DNA of 64,000 nt. Source: JBEKIK01 sp963838495. GTDB taxonomy: Bacteria > Planctomycetota > Planctomycetia > Pirellulales > Thermoguttaceae. The notes below the pieces were generated by a model. That model saw only the letters and a program-made list of their open reading frames with translations, was not told the DNA's origin and made no database searches. Shown piece after piece: positions 53,835 through 64,000 of the stretch. Both the position numbers and the translations under genes were made by a program. The stretch is from NCBI GenBank assembly GCA_963838495.1, contig CAWIRC010000001.1, positions 2,418,001-2,482,000 of the forward strand. Direction: 5' to 3'. Within the stretch, counting starts at the first letter, position 1. Every line of letters begins with the position of its first letter.

Positions 53835-54659
53835 ATGAATATGTTAAGCGAGTACTTAGCCGTTTGTGAAAAGGCGATTCGACAAGGGGGCGATACCATC
53901 CAAGACTGGATCGGGCGAATAGACGTCAGAAAAAAGGGCCCGGCCGATCTTGTTACCCAAGCCGACCTGGCGTCTCAACAGACAATCAGCCGCGTTATAT
54001 GGGAGGCATTTCCCGATCACGCCATAATCGGCGAGGAAGACCCTAGTCTATTTGCGGATGCAAATGCCCATTCGCCGGTTTCGGAATATCGCTGGATCGT
54101 GGATCCATTGGACGGCACGACTAATTTTGTGCATGGCGTGCCGCATTACGCGGTGTCGCTGGCCCTGGAGCGGAAAGGAGAGCTGCTTGTGGCAGGCGTG
54201 CTGGATCCGATTTTAAATGAATGTTTTACCGCGGCGGCCGGTCAGGGGGCGCGGCTTAACGGCCGGCCTATCCACGCCAGCGGCGTATCGGCATTATCCG
54301 AAGCCCTGGGCGTGGCAAGCTTTCCGCCCAACGTGCAGCCGAATTCGCTGGACCTGTTGGTTTTCATGCGGGCTGTTCTTCACTGCCAATCGGTCCGCCG
54401 CTCCGGTTCGACCGCCTTGAACCTGGCCTACCTGGCCGCGGGCCGTTACGACGTTTTTTGGAATTTCGAGGCGAATATCTGGGACGTGGCGGCGGGGATA
54501 TTGCTGATCCGCGAGGGCGGGGGGGCAATCTGCACTCCCGAAGGAAATGAATATAGCCTCGATCAGAAACCATTTTTCACCGCGGCCAATGCGGAGCTTC
54601 TTAACCAATTCAGGGGAATCGCTTCCGCTGCACTGAAAGAGGGGATAGCAGATAGATAA
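53835..54659 (+). CDS. Inositol monophosphatase family protein
   Basis: 274 aa, intact. The metal-binding motifs of the lithium-sensitive phosphatase family are present: IIGEEDPS, WIVDPLDGTTNFVHG, and the C-terminal NIWDVAAGILLIREGGG. RRSGSTALNLAYLAAGRYD is the substrate-site block. Likely hydrolyses inositol-1-phosphate or a related sugar or nucleotide phosphate (CysQ-like activity is possible). The start has no clear ribosome site; it is set by the first ATG. It precedes the giant envelope genes on the same strand with 163 bp between. Confidence 0.92.
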   Translation: MNMLSEYLAVCEKAIRQGGDTIQDWIGRIDVRKKGPADLVTQADLASQQTISRVIWEAFPDHAIIGEEDPSLFADANAHSPVSEYRWIVDPLDGTTNFVHGVPHYAVSLALERKGELLVAGVLDPILNECFTAAAGQGARLNGRPIHASGVSALSEALGVASFPPNVQPNSLDLLVFMRAVLHCQSVRRSGSTALNLAYLAAGRYDVFWNFEANIWDVAAGILLIREGGGAICTPEGNEYSLDQKPFFTAANAELLNQFRGIASAALKEGIADR

Positions 54660-54822
54660 TAGTGGTTAGGGGGCTGTAAATATGGGTTGACTAAAGCGGG
54701 CATTCATGGCCTCTCGACCCTTATATTCTTATTGCCGAACAGTTAAAATATTTTGAATTAAGTTCCGCGCTTTTCCGGCTTGTTTTATCGACCAAGCACA
54801 CCCTGTGTTAAAATAGGAACTC

Positions 54823-57800
54823 TTGCCAAAGTCTGCCGGCAAGCACATAGGAGATAGCGGGTTGCATAATCGCAGTTCTGCCAAGATATCGGCGGCATTT
54901 TTATTGTCGCTGTTTTGGGCTTTTCATGTTTACGCCAATGACGGCATGAACAAACCGTCCGCGTCCGAAAAAACTCCGTCCGCCGATGCGTCGCCCGCGG
55001 CAACGGCGGATGCGCCGGCGGCAAAAGTCGAGGAGGTTCGGCCGCCGGTATATTATCTGCCCGACAAGCAGGGCAACCTCCAGGCGGTTTTGGATTTTAA
55101 TTACGAGGACTTTATCGAGCTATACAAGCTGAAGCAGCGGTTGGCCGAGCGCGATGCGCCGCCGCGTTATAGCATCCAGCGGATGTCGATTACCGGTTCG
55201 GCAGGAGGCGAAAACGCCGAACTTACGATCCGATTTCAAATCATGATCCGCGGCACGGATTGGACGCGGGTGCCGCTGCGCCTGGATCAAGGGCTGCTCA
55301 GCGAGCCGGCGCAACATAAAGGATCGGGCGAGCATTTTGTGCAATTCGACGGCAACGGCGACGGTTATATCTGTTGGATTCGCGCCGAAAAGGAAGGATT
55401 GCACGAGATCACTCTCAAAATGCTCGTGCCGCTTAACCTATCCGGTTCAGAAAAAAGGTTAAGGATATTCGTACCCCGGACGACCGCTTCGGAAATGAAA
55501 TTGAAAATTCCCCAGCCTCAAGCGGTAGGAATGGTTTCCGAAGGCGCCGTGTTGCTTCCACCTTCCGCCGCGGAGGAGGGCACGCTGTTTACGGCAACGG
55601 GTCTTGGCGGCGAGTTTCAGTTGGCCTGGCACAAGACAGGCGACGAAACAAGCGAGGCCCCGGCGGTTCTGGAAGCCGTCGGCGACATATTCAGTCGCCT
55701 GGACGTCCAGGGCATCACAAGCGAAGCGATACTCTCGCTCCGCAGTTACACTCAGCCGTTCGACCGGCTGAGAGTGCGTTTGCCGCCCGGCGCCGAGTTT
55801 GTGCCCGGCAACGCAGGGAGTTATTCGATTCTGCCGTTGGAAGAAAAAAAGGAAACGGAGGACCGGCAGTCGGTGGTCGAGGTGCGTTTGCATAAAAAAA
55901 CGGCGGGCCCGGTGGAAATTCACGTGTCGGCGCGGCGGAACTTCGGCCGGCAACAACCGCCCAAAGGTTTCGATCTAGCCGGTTTCGAGGTCCTGGAAGC
56001 GTCGCGGCAATGGGGTGCGATAGCCGTGGCCGTGAGCAATGATCGGCAAGTGGTTTGGGGCCCTCGGCAGGGCGTGCGCCAGACCGATGTGTTGCCCGAA
56101 TCGCTGCACGGCGAAGGGATTGCGGCCGGTTTCGAATATTCCTCTTTTCCTTATACTTTAAAGGCCGGTTTGGCCCCGCGAAAGACGCTGATCAACGTGG
56201 ACCCGGAATATGTATTGCTTGTCGGCCAGGACCGCGTTGACATGGAGGGGAAATTATCCTGTTTTATCCGCGGGGCAAAGCTGAACGCCTTGCGCCTGGC
56301 CATGCCCGATTGGGAGGTCGACGAGGCCGGGCCGGAAAACCTGGTGGCCCAAGAAAGTGTTGACCGCGACGAAAAGGGCGTGGTTTCGATTCCTTTTCGC
56401 CAGCCGGCGGCGGGAAAATTGGAGTTGCATTTCCGGGCGCATAAAACACTGGATAAAACGGCCGGCTATTTTTCCGCGGCCTTGCCCCAGCCGCAGGTTC
56501 TTTCGCCCGGCCCGGCAATCGTCGCGGTGGCGGCGGCGGACAACGTGGAGCTGACGCCCGACGCCAAGTCGATCGCAGGGCTTATCCGCCAGCAAAGCGC
56601 CTTGCCCGTGAAACTTCCCCAGCGTCAGCAAGATGCCTTTTTTTATCGCAGCGAAGGGAAAGAGGCTGTATTCGCGGCCCGGATGAGCGTGCATCCCCGC
56701 CGGATAACCGTGGATGCGGAAAGCCGCGTACATCTCCAGGCGGACTCGGCAAAAGTGACGCAAAGGTTCGCCTACTCGATCGCCTACGAGGCGGTGGATC
56801 ATTTGCTCTTGGACGTCCCGCAGACGCTGGCAGGACCAAACCGCATGGAAATCCTGCACGATGGAAAACCTTTAACCGCCAAAATCGTTACCGATATTCC
56901 TGAAATCCTTGCCGCAGGCAGCACAGTGCGGATACGCGTGAATCTGCCCGAGCCGTGCATCGGCCGATGCGAGTTGACCGTTCAACTTGCGGCGGATTTC
57001 CCGGCGCTGGAACTTTCCAAGCGTACGTCCTGGAGCGTGCCCCTGGTCATGCTGGCCGATGCCGAATGTGCGGAAAACAAGTTGTATCTTACATCCGCGC
57101 CGGGCATTAAGATCATCAATATCGGCGACGCCTGGAAACCGCTGGATAAAGACGGCAAGGGCCTTGCCCAAGCCGGCCTGGAAACCGGCCTGGAACTAAA
57201 ATCCGATGAATGCCGGGATAGACTCGATCTGGAATTGGAGCGGTATAATCGCGGCGTAAACAATACGGCGGTGATCGAGCGGCAGTGGATTCAAACCTGG
57301 CTGAGTTCATCCGCCCGGCAGGATCGGGCGGTTTTTCAATTGACCGGCAATCAGAAAAAACTGGTTTTCCATTTGCCCGGCGGGGCGGCGCCGGATGAGA
57401 TGCTGGCGATGCTCGACGGCCAAATCGTGGAGGCACAAGCGTGGGGCGAAAATCGGTTTTCACTTGCTTTGCCCGGCGACGGCGAAATCCGCTCGCACCT
57501 CGTCGAATTGCGCTATCATTTCCCCGGTCCCAGGCCGGCGCAGGGCTTGTTGTCGCTGGATTTCCCGCGCCTGGACTGCTGCGAATGGACGCGGCGGATG
57601 TATTGGCAGCTTGTTCTGCCGCAGAACGAGCACGTGCTTGTGAATCCGTCGGGATTCGACCGCGAATACCGCTGGAAATGGAACGGATATTTTTGGGGGC
57701 GCGAGCCGGTTTTAAATCAAACCCAATTGGAAACTTGGATCGGCGCGCCGCAGCATGCCGCGCTCCCCGAAGGAGCAAGCATATATTTGTACGGCAACCT

Positions 57801-58221
57801 GGGCGGCGCCGACCGCGCCGAATTGCGGACCATGGGGCGGACGTCGATCGTGGCCCTGGCCTCGGGGGCGGCGCTCATGCTCGGGCTGCTCTTAATCTAC
57901 GTGCCGCTAGTCCGGCATCCCTTCAGCCTGCTTGCGGCCGGCCTCGTTTTATTGAGCCTGGCCATGATCTATCCGGAGCCGGCGGCGATGATAGCCCAGG
58001 CCTCGGGATTGGGGCTGGCACTGACGCTTTTGGCCGGGATGCTGGAACGAAGCATGGCCCGGCGCCGCAAAAAAACGGCCTTTAAAGCATCCTCCAAGGC
58101 GATCAAGGAATTGAGTTCTTCGCGAAGACTTTTGCAGCCTGCGCCGAGTGCATCCGGAAGTTCATCCGCCAGGGCCGTACCGCCCGGATCGCAAACTCCT
58201 GCACAGGAGCCGCCACTATGA
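54823..58221 (+). CDS. Giant envelope protein A of unknown function
   Basis: 1,132 aa from a TTG start (MPKSAGKHIGDSGLHNRSS); a later start just before the hydrophobic stretch ISAAFLLSLFWAFHVYAND is possible. After an Ala/Pro/Ser linker comes the module YYLPDKQGNLQAVLDFNYED with PRYSIQRMSITGSAGG, then a long series of beta-rich segments such as ELTIRFQIMIRG and VEVRLHKKTAGPVEIHVSAR. Three helices end the protein (VALASGAALMLGLLLIYVPL, FSLLAAGLVLLSLAMIY, LGLALTLLAGMLE), followed by a basic Ser/Pro tail. The bulk must be outside the cytoplasm, anchored at the C-terminus. Overlaps the next gene by ATGA. It resembles proteins B and C in layout. Confidence 0.7.
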   Translation: MPKSAGKHIGDSGLHNRSSAKISAAFLLSLFWAFHVYANDGMNKPSASEKTPSADASPAATADAPAAKVEEVRPPVYYLPDKQGNLQAVLDFNYEDFIELYKLKQRLAERDAPPRYSIQRMSITGSAGGENAELTIRFQIMIRGTDWTRVPLRLDQGLLSEPAQHKGSGEHFVQFDGNGDGYICWIRAEKEGLHEITLKMLVPLNLSGSEKRLRIFVPRTTASEMKLKIPQPQAVGMVSEGAVLLPPSAAEEGTLFTATGLGGEFQLAWHKTGDETSEAPAVLEAVGDIFSRLDVQGITSEAILSLRSYTQPFDRLRVRLPPGAEFVPGNAGSYSILPLEEKKETEDRQSVVEVRLHKKTAGPVEIHVSARRNFGRQQPPKGFDLAGFEVLEASRQWGAIAVAVSNDRQVVWGPRQGVRQTDVLPESLHGEGIAAGFEYSSFPYTLKAGLAPRKTLINVDPEYVLLVGQDRVDMEGKLSCFIRGAKLNALRLAMPDWEVDEAGPENLVAQESVDRDEKGVVSIPFRQPAAGKLELHFRAHKTLDKTAGYFSAALPQPQVLSPGPAIVAVAAADNVELTPDAKSIAGLIRQQSALPVKLPQRQQDAFFYRSEGKEAVFAARMSVHPRRITVDAESRVHLQADSAKVTQRFAYSIAYEAVDHLLLDVPQTLAGPNRMEILHDGKPLTAKIVTDIPEILAAGSTVRIRVNLPEPCIGRCELTVQLAADFPALELSKRTSWSVPLVMLADAECAENKLYLTSAPGIKIINIGDAWKPLDKDGKGLAQAGLETGLELKSDECRDRLDLELERYNRGVNNTAVIERQWIQTWLSSSARQDRAVFQLTGNQKKLVFHLPGGAAPDEMLAMLDGQIVEAQAWGENRFSLALPGDGEIRSHLVELRYHFPGPRPAQGLLSLDFPRLDCCEWTRRMYWQLVLPQNEHVLVNPSGFDREYRWKWNGYFWGREPVLNQTQLETWIGAPQHAALPEGASIYLYGNLGGADRAELRTMGRTSIVALASGAALMLGLLLIYVPLVRHPFSLLAAGLVLLSLAMIYPEPAAMIAQASGLGLALTLLAGMLERSMARRRKKTAFKASSKAIKELSSSRRLLQPAPSASGSSSARAVPPGSQTPAQEPPL

Positions 58222-61200
58222 GCCGTACAAGGCGAATATCGCCGGATCAGAGTGCAGGCGGTACACGCACTTTGCGGCAGCGGCACACGGAACGTACCTG
58301 CTACATAGGGCGTGTGCGCTGCAATGCGGTGAAATTCGCATTGACGTTTTTTTCGGCACTGCTGCTTAGCACCGCACTTTCCTCGGTAAGGGCCGAAGAG
58401 CCCGCGGACTCGAAGCAGTTGCGTTTCCGCCGCGTTTATGCCCCGGCCAATAGGATGAGCGACTGGCCCACGGGCGGAGGCAAGTATCTGCCCTTGGAAA
58501 CCGATGAGTTCCAGCGACTATTGGATGCGGTGCGGACGGGCGGCGCTGAAAACCATGGCTCCTTTTCCTCCCGGATCACAGCCGCCGAGTACCGGGCCGA
58601 ATTGACCGGCGAGCAGGCATTAAGCGGCCGGGCAACGCTGGCAATTGCCCATTCCGGCGAATCGCCGGGAATGCTGACTTTGGAACCGATAAGCGCGGCC
58701 GTTCATAAAACGGCCTGGGATTTGCCCGGCAAAGAGGCCAATGCCGAAATAAAAAAACCGCTATTTGGTGTTGATTCAAGCGGCAAAACGCGAGTCCTGG
58801 TGGAACAAAGCGGCAGGCTCATTATCGACTGGTCGCTGGCCCGCGAGCATGATTCCGGCGAGGCGATGGAATATCTTTGCGAATTTCCAGCTTGCCCGGT
58901 TAACGTATTGCGGCTCGATCTGCCCAAGGATCTGACTCCGACAAGTGATAAAGGCGTTATATCAAGCGAACAGTCGCCGGCCGACGGTCGGCGCCTGCGG
59001 CGCATCGATTTAGGCGGCAACAGCCGATTTCATTTGCGCCTGGCCGCGGCCGGCGCCGGTAATAAGCAGCCGCCTCCGGCGCTGCTGAGCGAATCGAGGA
59101 TATACGATTTTTCGCCGCGCGGAATCGAATTATCGGTCCAATGGAAAATCCGGGCCCATGGCGAACCGCTGGAAAAAATCGCCGTGCTCTTGGATCCCGG
59201 CCTGCAACTTGCCGCCGCGCACATGGGCGAAATCCCCGCGACCTGGGAGATCGAGCCTTTGGAAGGCGACGCCGGCTCGCGTGCAGTACTGTCATTGCCC
59301 GAGGTGTTCAAAGACACCGAGTGCATCCTCCGCCTGGACGTTTTGGCGAAGCTGAATCTTGATCGCCCCTGCCGGTTGCCGCGAGTAAAACCGGAAGGGC
59401 TTTTTTGGCAGGAAGGCGTGATTACGCTGATCGTTCCCGATCCCTTGGTTATTCAGCGGCTAAGGCCCATTGGTTGCAGCCAAACAGCGGTCGGCCCGCT
59501 GCCCGAGCCTCGCACGGGCGAGTCGCTCGAATTCCAGAATTTCAGCGCCGACGCCACCGTAGAAATCACCCTGGCCAGGCGGATTCCGCATACCGAATTG
59601 GTCACCGGCACTGCCGTAGATTTGGGCGCGGGCCAAATAGCCGCCCGGGTGGCGGCCGATCTGCGCTCCGACGACGCGGGGCTATTGACCCTGGAGGCAG
59701 ACGCTGCCGACGACTGGATAATTGATTCCGTGGAAACAAATCCGGCCGAGATGCCGGCCGATTGGAGCCTTGAAAACCGGCCGGGCGGAAAAAGAAGGCT
59801 GTTCGTCCACTTATCCAAGGCCCCAGCGCCCAAGCAGGCGCTGCGCTTGGCGATAAACTGCCGGCGGCCGCCGATGGTTCCCGCTCGCCAATGGAAGGCC
59901 GGCGATTTGCTGCCTTTGCGGTTCGTCAACCCGGTGGAGACGAGGCGGCTGGCGGCCGTTCAGGCGGGCGATCTTTATGAACTGAAACTCGGCAACGCCG
60001 AGGAGTTGACCCGGCTTGCCCCGCGCGATCTCGGTCCGGCGGAGCAGGAACTTTTCACCTTTCCGCCTGCCGGCTTGATTTTCGAAGACAATGCCGGGGC
60101 TGCCGCGATGGAAATCTCGCTTGGTCCGCGGAAGCCGGCATTTTCCGGCTCCGTACTTGTCGAGGCGATCGCCGGCAAAGATCGCTTAGAGGAGAATTTC
60201 AGTCTACGCTGCTTTCCCGAATCGTCGGGCATCGAGCGGGTACTTGTGCAATTATCGCAATCCGGCAAAGTTCCGCCTTGTTGGACGCTTGCCGGCGATG
60301 ATGAGCCCCTTTCCAGCCGACAATGGTCGAAAGACGAGCAAGCGGGGGCGGGTTTGGTTACAACCGGCGAAATATGGGAATTAAAACTTCCTAAACCGCG
60401 AAACGAACCATTCGAGATCCGCGGCACGCTGCGCTGCGGTTTTTGCCGATCCGCAAGCGGTTTGCCTGGCCGCGCTGCCCGAGGCCGACAGCCAGCGGGG
60501 CACCCTGATCATCCGCTCCTTGGGCGATAAAGGACCGCGCATCGATAATCACCGGCTGAAATCCATTCCGCCGGCGCCGATCGGGGGCGACGAATATTCC
60601 GGGGTTCGGGCGGCGTTTCGCTTTGACCCGCTCGGCGACGCGGCGCTTTCGGCCGAGCCCGCCGTGACGCTTTCGGCTGAAGCGGGGAAAACACCGCCGC
60701 CCGTCTGGGTGCGGAAGTTCGAGTTGCACTCGTGGTACGAATCCCAGGGCGCTGGGCGGCACCTGGCCGCCTTCGACGTGCACAACTGCGGCGCCGGCCG
60801 GCTGCGAATCGCTTTGCCTCCGGGCGTATCGAATAAAGACATTCGCGGCATGTGGATTGATGAAAGCCCGGTCGATTGGCTGGAAGGCTCGGAAAAAAAC
60901 AATATTTTTGCCCCGCTTCCGTCGGCAAAGCGATTTTGCACGGTTTCGGTTTACTATACAACGCGACGATCCGGATTGGGGACGCTGGGAACTCTTGCCC
61001 CGCCCCTCACCGAGGTTGACGTTCCGACGCTTGCGGGCACATGGACTGTATGGTTGCCGCCGGGTTACGAAGCCGTGGGAGAAGACCAGCGCTGGCAGGG
61101 GCCGCATCGCCCGGAAATCACGTTCAGCCGGCGGTTGCTGGGCCCATTGGGGCGCGATCCCGGCCAAAAGGTCTTCAATCCCTTCGCTGCCCAAGACTGG

Positions 61201-61650
61201 TTGGCCTTGGCCGCGACGTCAGATGAACCCAATCCCGCCCCAAGCAACGCATTCCGGATCGATCATATTCCGACGGGATGCAGTGCGGCGGACACCCAGT
61301 GCTGGTCCGCCCGGCGCCTGGAAATATCGGCCGCCAATGCCTCGGGGATAAAATACATCCGTACCAGGATGTGGCAATTGTGGGCGGCCATGGTTTTCGT
61401 CCTGGCATTGGGCGTGGGCTATTGGAAGGCCGGAAAATATCCCATTTTCTATTCCGTACTGACCGGCGTGTTCGGCGTCGCGGCGTTGGTTCTGCCCGAA
61501 ATTTACGTGCCGCTCGCCTCGGCTGCCGTGTTGGGAATGCTGGCTTGCTTGTTGCTGATGATTATCAAGTCTTGTCTGCATACCGGGGCTTCTTCAGTGA
61601 CGCCGGACCAGGCGGCATCAAAGCGATCGCCGCCGTCGGATTCAAAAAAA
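58218..61650 (+). CDS. Giant envelope protein B of unknown function (one frameshift)
   Basis: Starts in the ATGA overlap with protein A. A signal-like helix (FALTFFSALLLSTALSSVRAE) precedes GGGKYLPLETDEFQRLLDAV and ITAAEYRAELTGEQALSGRA, the same order as in A. Beta-rich segments follow. One extra base near 60436 shifts the frame, which continues AVFADPQAVCLAALPEADSQ. Three helices (WQLWAAMVFVLALGVGYW, FYSVLTGVFGVAALVLPE, LASAAVLGMLACLLLMIIKS) match the C-terminal trio of A. Length to this point is about 1,143 aa, close to A. No stop codon separates it from the next unit. Confidence 0.65.
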
Positions 61651-64000
61651 GTGCTCTTGGCTGAGCAGAGCGGAGCGATATTGTTGATTGCCGCTGCGGT
61701 TTTTTTCGCCTGGGACGCCCGGGCTGAAGAACCGGCCGAAAAAGCCCGGTCTTCCGCTGCGACGGATTATCGCGTTTTCGTGCCCATCGACGAGGAAAAG
61801 AAACCCACCGGTGATAAAGTCTATCTTCCCGAGGAATTTTTCGACGAACTTTATCGCCGCGCGTCCGCCGCCAAGGAAGAACCGCAGGGCTGGTTATTGG
61901 AATCGGCCTTGTACCGGGGATCGCTGGAGCGTGAAGCGTCGGGGGGACTGTCGTGCCAGTCGATCAAGGCCCAATTCGATCTGAGGGTTTTTGGCCGGTT
62001 GGTGCAAGTCAGAATTCCGCTGCGCCGGGAAAACGCCCGGCCGATTGCGGACGTGCGCCACGCTCGACGGCCGGCCGCTGGAGGTGAAATGGGAGGCCGA
62101 CGGCGCGGCGTTGGGCTTTGAGGCGGCGGAGCCCGGCGATTACCGCTTGGAATTGCAGTTTCGGCCCGTGCAGCGGGAGATGGGGGCATGGGGCGGTTTC
62201 GAGATGCCCATTCTGCGCCTGGCCCACTCGCGTTTGGAATTGGCCCTGCCCGGCGAAATACCCGGCATCGAGGCGGCATCCGCCCTGGGTGCATCCGGCG
62301 TGGAAAGCGATCCGCCCAGGTTTTGGGCCGAATCTGGGGCCAAGCAACAGCCTGGCGGTGCATTGGCCGGAATCGGCGGCAAAAAGCGGCGCGGCAGGCG
62401 GGATTGAAGCCGATCAACTCACTTGGCTTAGGATGCGGCCCGGCTCGGTTGCGGTCGAGGCCCGCTTTAAATTTCACCTTCCTGAAAATCAGGTCCGGCG
62501 CCTGCAATTCGCGGCCGATCCGCGCTGCACCTCTTGCCATTGGAAGGCAAGGATCCGCCCGGCGTACATGTTCGTTCGGACGGGGCCAATCGGCAGATCA
62601 TCACTTTGCAATGGAGCCGGCCGCTGGCCGGAGCGGCCGCGGTCGATCTTACGTTTTTACTGACCGGTGCCTCGGGCGTGGGCAATTTCCGCCTGCCGCA
62701 GATCGAGCCGCTGGACGCACAAAAGATCAACCGTTGCTTGGCCGTTTCGGTCGATCCCATATTGGAATACGAAACGCAAGGCTCGCCGGAGCCGGCCGCG
62801 GCAACAACCGCGGAGTTACAGAAAAACTGGGATCTGGCCAATCCCGCGCCGCTCTTGGCCTATCGGCTGGAAAGCGACAAGCCGGATTGGAGCATCTCGA
62901 CCCGGCCGCGCGAACCGGAAACCCCGGCCGAGCAAACCGTGGCCCTAAGCTACGATCAAAATAAAGTCGATGTGTATTTCGAGGCCCAAACGACCGCGGC
63001 TTCAAGGTATGCCTTTCAATACCGGTTGGCCGCATCTCCGGCGATGAAAGTTCTAAATGCATCGGTGCGCAAAGAAGGCGTCGAGCAGGCGGCGCGATGG
63101 TCGCAAGAGGCCGACGGCACAATCACAATCTTCCTGGCGGGCCCGGCGGACGGCAAGCAACAGCTTTTCCTTCACGGCGAAATGCCCTTGGAAACAGGGG
63201 AACAAACGCCCTTGCCCAACATACGCCTGGATCGCCACCGCCTGCAATCGACCACGGTCAAGGTCTTCCGCCGCCTGGACGTGGATCTGGATGTGATCTT
63301 GCCTGAAGAAAAAATGTCCACTCTCCCTTTGGGAGAGGCCGTCAAAACTAAGTCCCCTCTCCCGACCAACCGACCATGCTTCGCATGGTGCCCGTCGGTG
63401 CCCGGAGAGGGCCAGGGTGAGGGCATCTCCGAACTGGGCCGGCTGGTGAAAACTTTTCGCTTGGAAGGCGACGGTTCCATACAAGGCGAAGTGCATTTGA
63501 GGACCAACCGTCCTAAAATCGATGCAAAACAGGTTACCCGCATGTTTTTCGACTGGCAGAAATGGATGGCGCAGGCCGATTTTCTATTTGACATAACAGG
63601 CGGCCTGGCCGATGAGTTTTGGCTCAAGGCGCCCAAATTGTGGAAAGGGCCGTATACAATTGATCCGCCTGCCGTTGTAAAAGCGGGAGAAATTCTCGGC
63701 GATGCCAGGCAATTACTTATTCAACCCGCATCGGCCGCGCGTGGCCGTTATCGTTTCAGCATCAGCGGCCCATTGGAAACCGAGCCCGGCCAGGCGCCGC
63801 TGGCACCGGATATTATTTTGTCAAGAGCGGAAAAATATTCGCGCTGGCTGGTTCTGCCGAGACAATTGAAAGGTCAGCCGGCTGAGTGGGAGACGCGAGG
63901 TTTGCGTGCGGGGGAATTGCCCGCCGAGTTGGCCCCTATGCAGGATGGGAATGACTATTTCACCTTCGAGATCGTGGGCGATGGGCCCAAGGCAGTTCTT
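61651..64000 (+). CDS. Giant envelope protein C, partial at window end (several frameshifts)
   Basis: Continues in the same frame as B, but at 61651 a GTG precedes a new signal-like helix (SGAILLIAAAVFFAWDARAEE), then the same module: VYLPEEFFDELYRRASAA, GWLLESALYRGSLEREASGG. Frames change near 62052 (TLDGRPLEVKWEADGAALGF), 62325 (NSLAVHWPESAAKSGAAGG) and 62530 (LEGKDPPGVHVRSDGANRQ), after which the frame is open to the window edge. A composite of two palindromic repeats lies in frame at 63322-63425. Third tandem member of the A-B-C set; whether it is translated separately or as a B-C fusion is open. Confidence 0.6.
63322..63425. repeat. Nested palindromic repeats in frame in protein C
   Basis: CTCTCCCTTTGGGAGAG and, further on, CCCCTCTCCC ... 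GGAGAGGGCCAGGGTGAGGG are members of the family at 24256 and 30100. The second is split by an ACCATGC-type repeat (63363-63398, with CGACCAACCG flank as at 3058). The reading frame stays open throughout. Confidence 0.75.

Overview
The window looks like a chromosomal segment of an uncultured planctomycete (Planctomycetota). The evidence is a pepQ-accB-accC cluster, an ECF sigma factor paired with a serine/threonine kinase carrying TIGR03067-like domains, a formylglycine sulfatase, a multihaem-HEAT-TPR cytochrome, a MoxR/DUF58/DUF4129 locus, very large envelope proteins of unknown function, and many intergenic palindromes. This assignment is an inference from gene content; there is no rRNA in the window.

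Layout. 0-3 kb (minus): CCbP-like fragment, cysK, a DUF3034 porin-like protein and an Rrf2 regulator that has a well-formed promoter/operator. 3-11 kb (minus): polyamine genes (PLP decarboxylase, homospermidine synthase), PPi-type phosphofructokinase, biotin carboxylase, BCCP and an M24 peptidase. 11-16.6 kb: retropepsin-like protease, LarB, a small Tyr-rich secreted protein, a lone receiver, a HEAT protein and a secreted protein. 17-25.8 kb (mostly plus): secreted unknown, sulfatase, metallophosphoesterase, two small membrane proteins and an octahaem cytochrome. 26-32.3 kb: FadL-like porin, Cys-rich repeat protein, and a kinase/TIGR03067/HlyD fusion with its ECF sigma factor. 32.5-38.6 kb: MoxR, DUF58 and a membrane/DUF4129 protein, interrupted by an IS903-like element and a RAYT element. 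38.7-44.8 kb: ECF/anti-sigma/secretin_N operon, tRNA-Arg(CCU), GAF fragment, a second broken PPi-PFK, an atypical FixJ-like regulator and a cobalamin adenosyltransferase. 45-49.7 kb: amt-glnB-glnD nitrogen operon behind a consensus sigma-54 promoter. 49.9-54.7 kb: GH53 galactanase, PQQ beta-propeller, flavodoxin-fold reductase and inositol monophosphatase. 54.8-64 kb: three tandem, apparently paralogous giant envelope proteins, the second and third lying in one uninterrupted frame.

Two patterns cut across the gene content. First, at least ten families of short palindromic repeats are scattered through the window. One family flanks a REP-associated tyrosine transposase and also occurs as 69-bp two-hairpin derivatives; others lie in frame inside coding sequences. 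Arrays of degenerate 7-nt repeats sit in several gaps between genes. Second, many otherwise well-conserved genes carry single-base frameshifts, densest at 4.8-8.9 kb. These look more like sequence or assembly errors than decay, so several entries are given as one gene spanning several reading frames.
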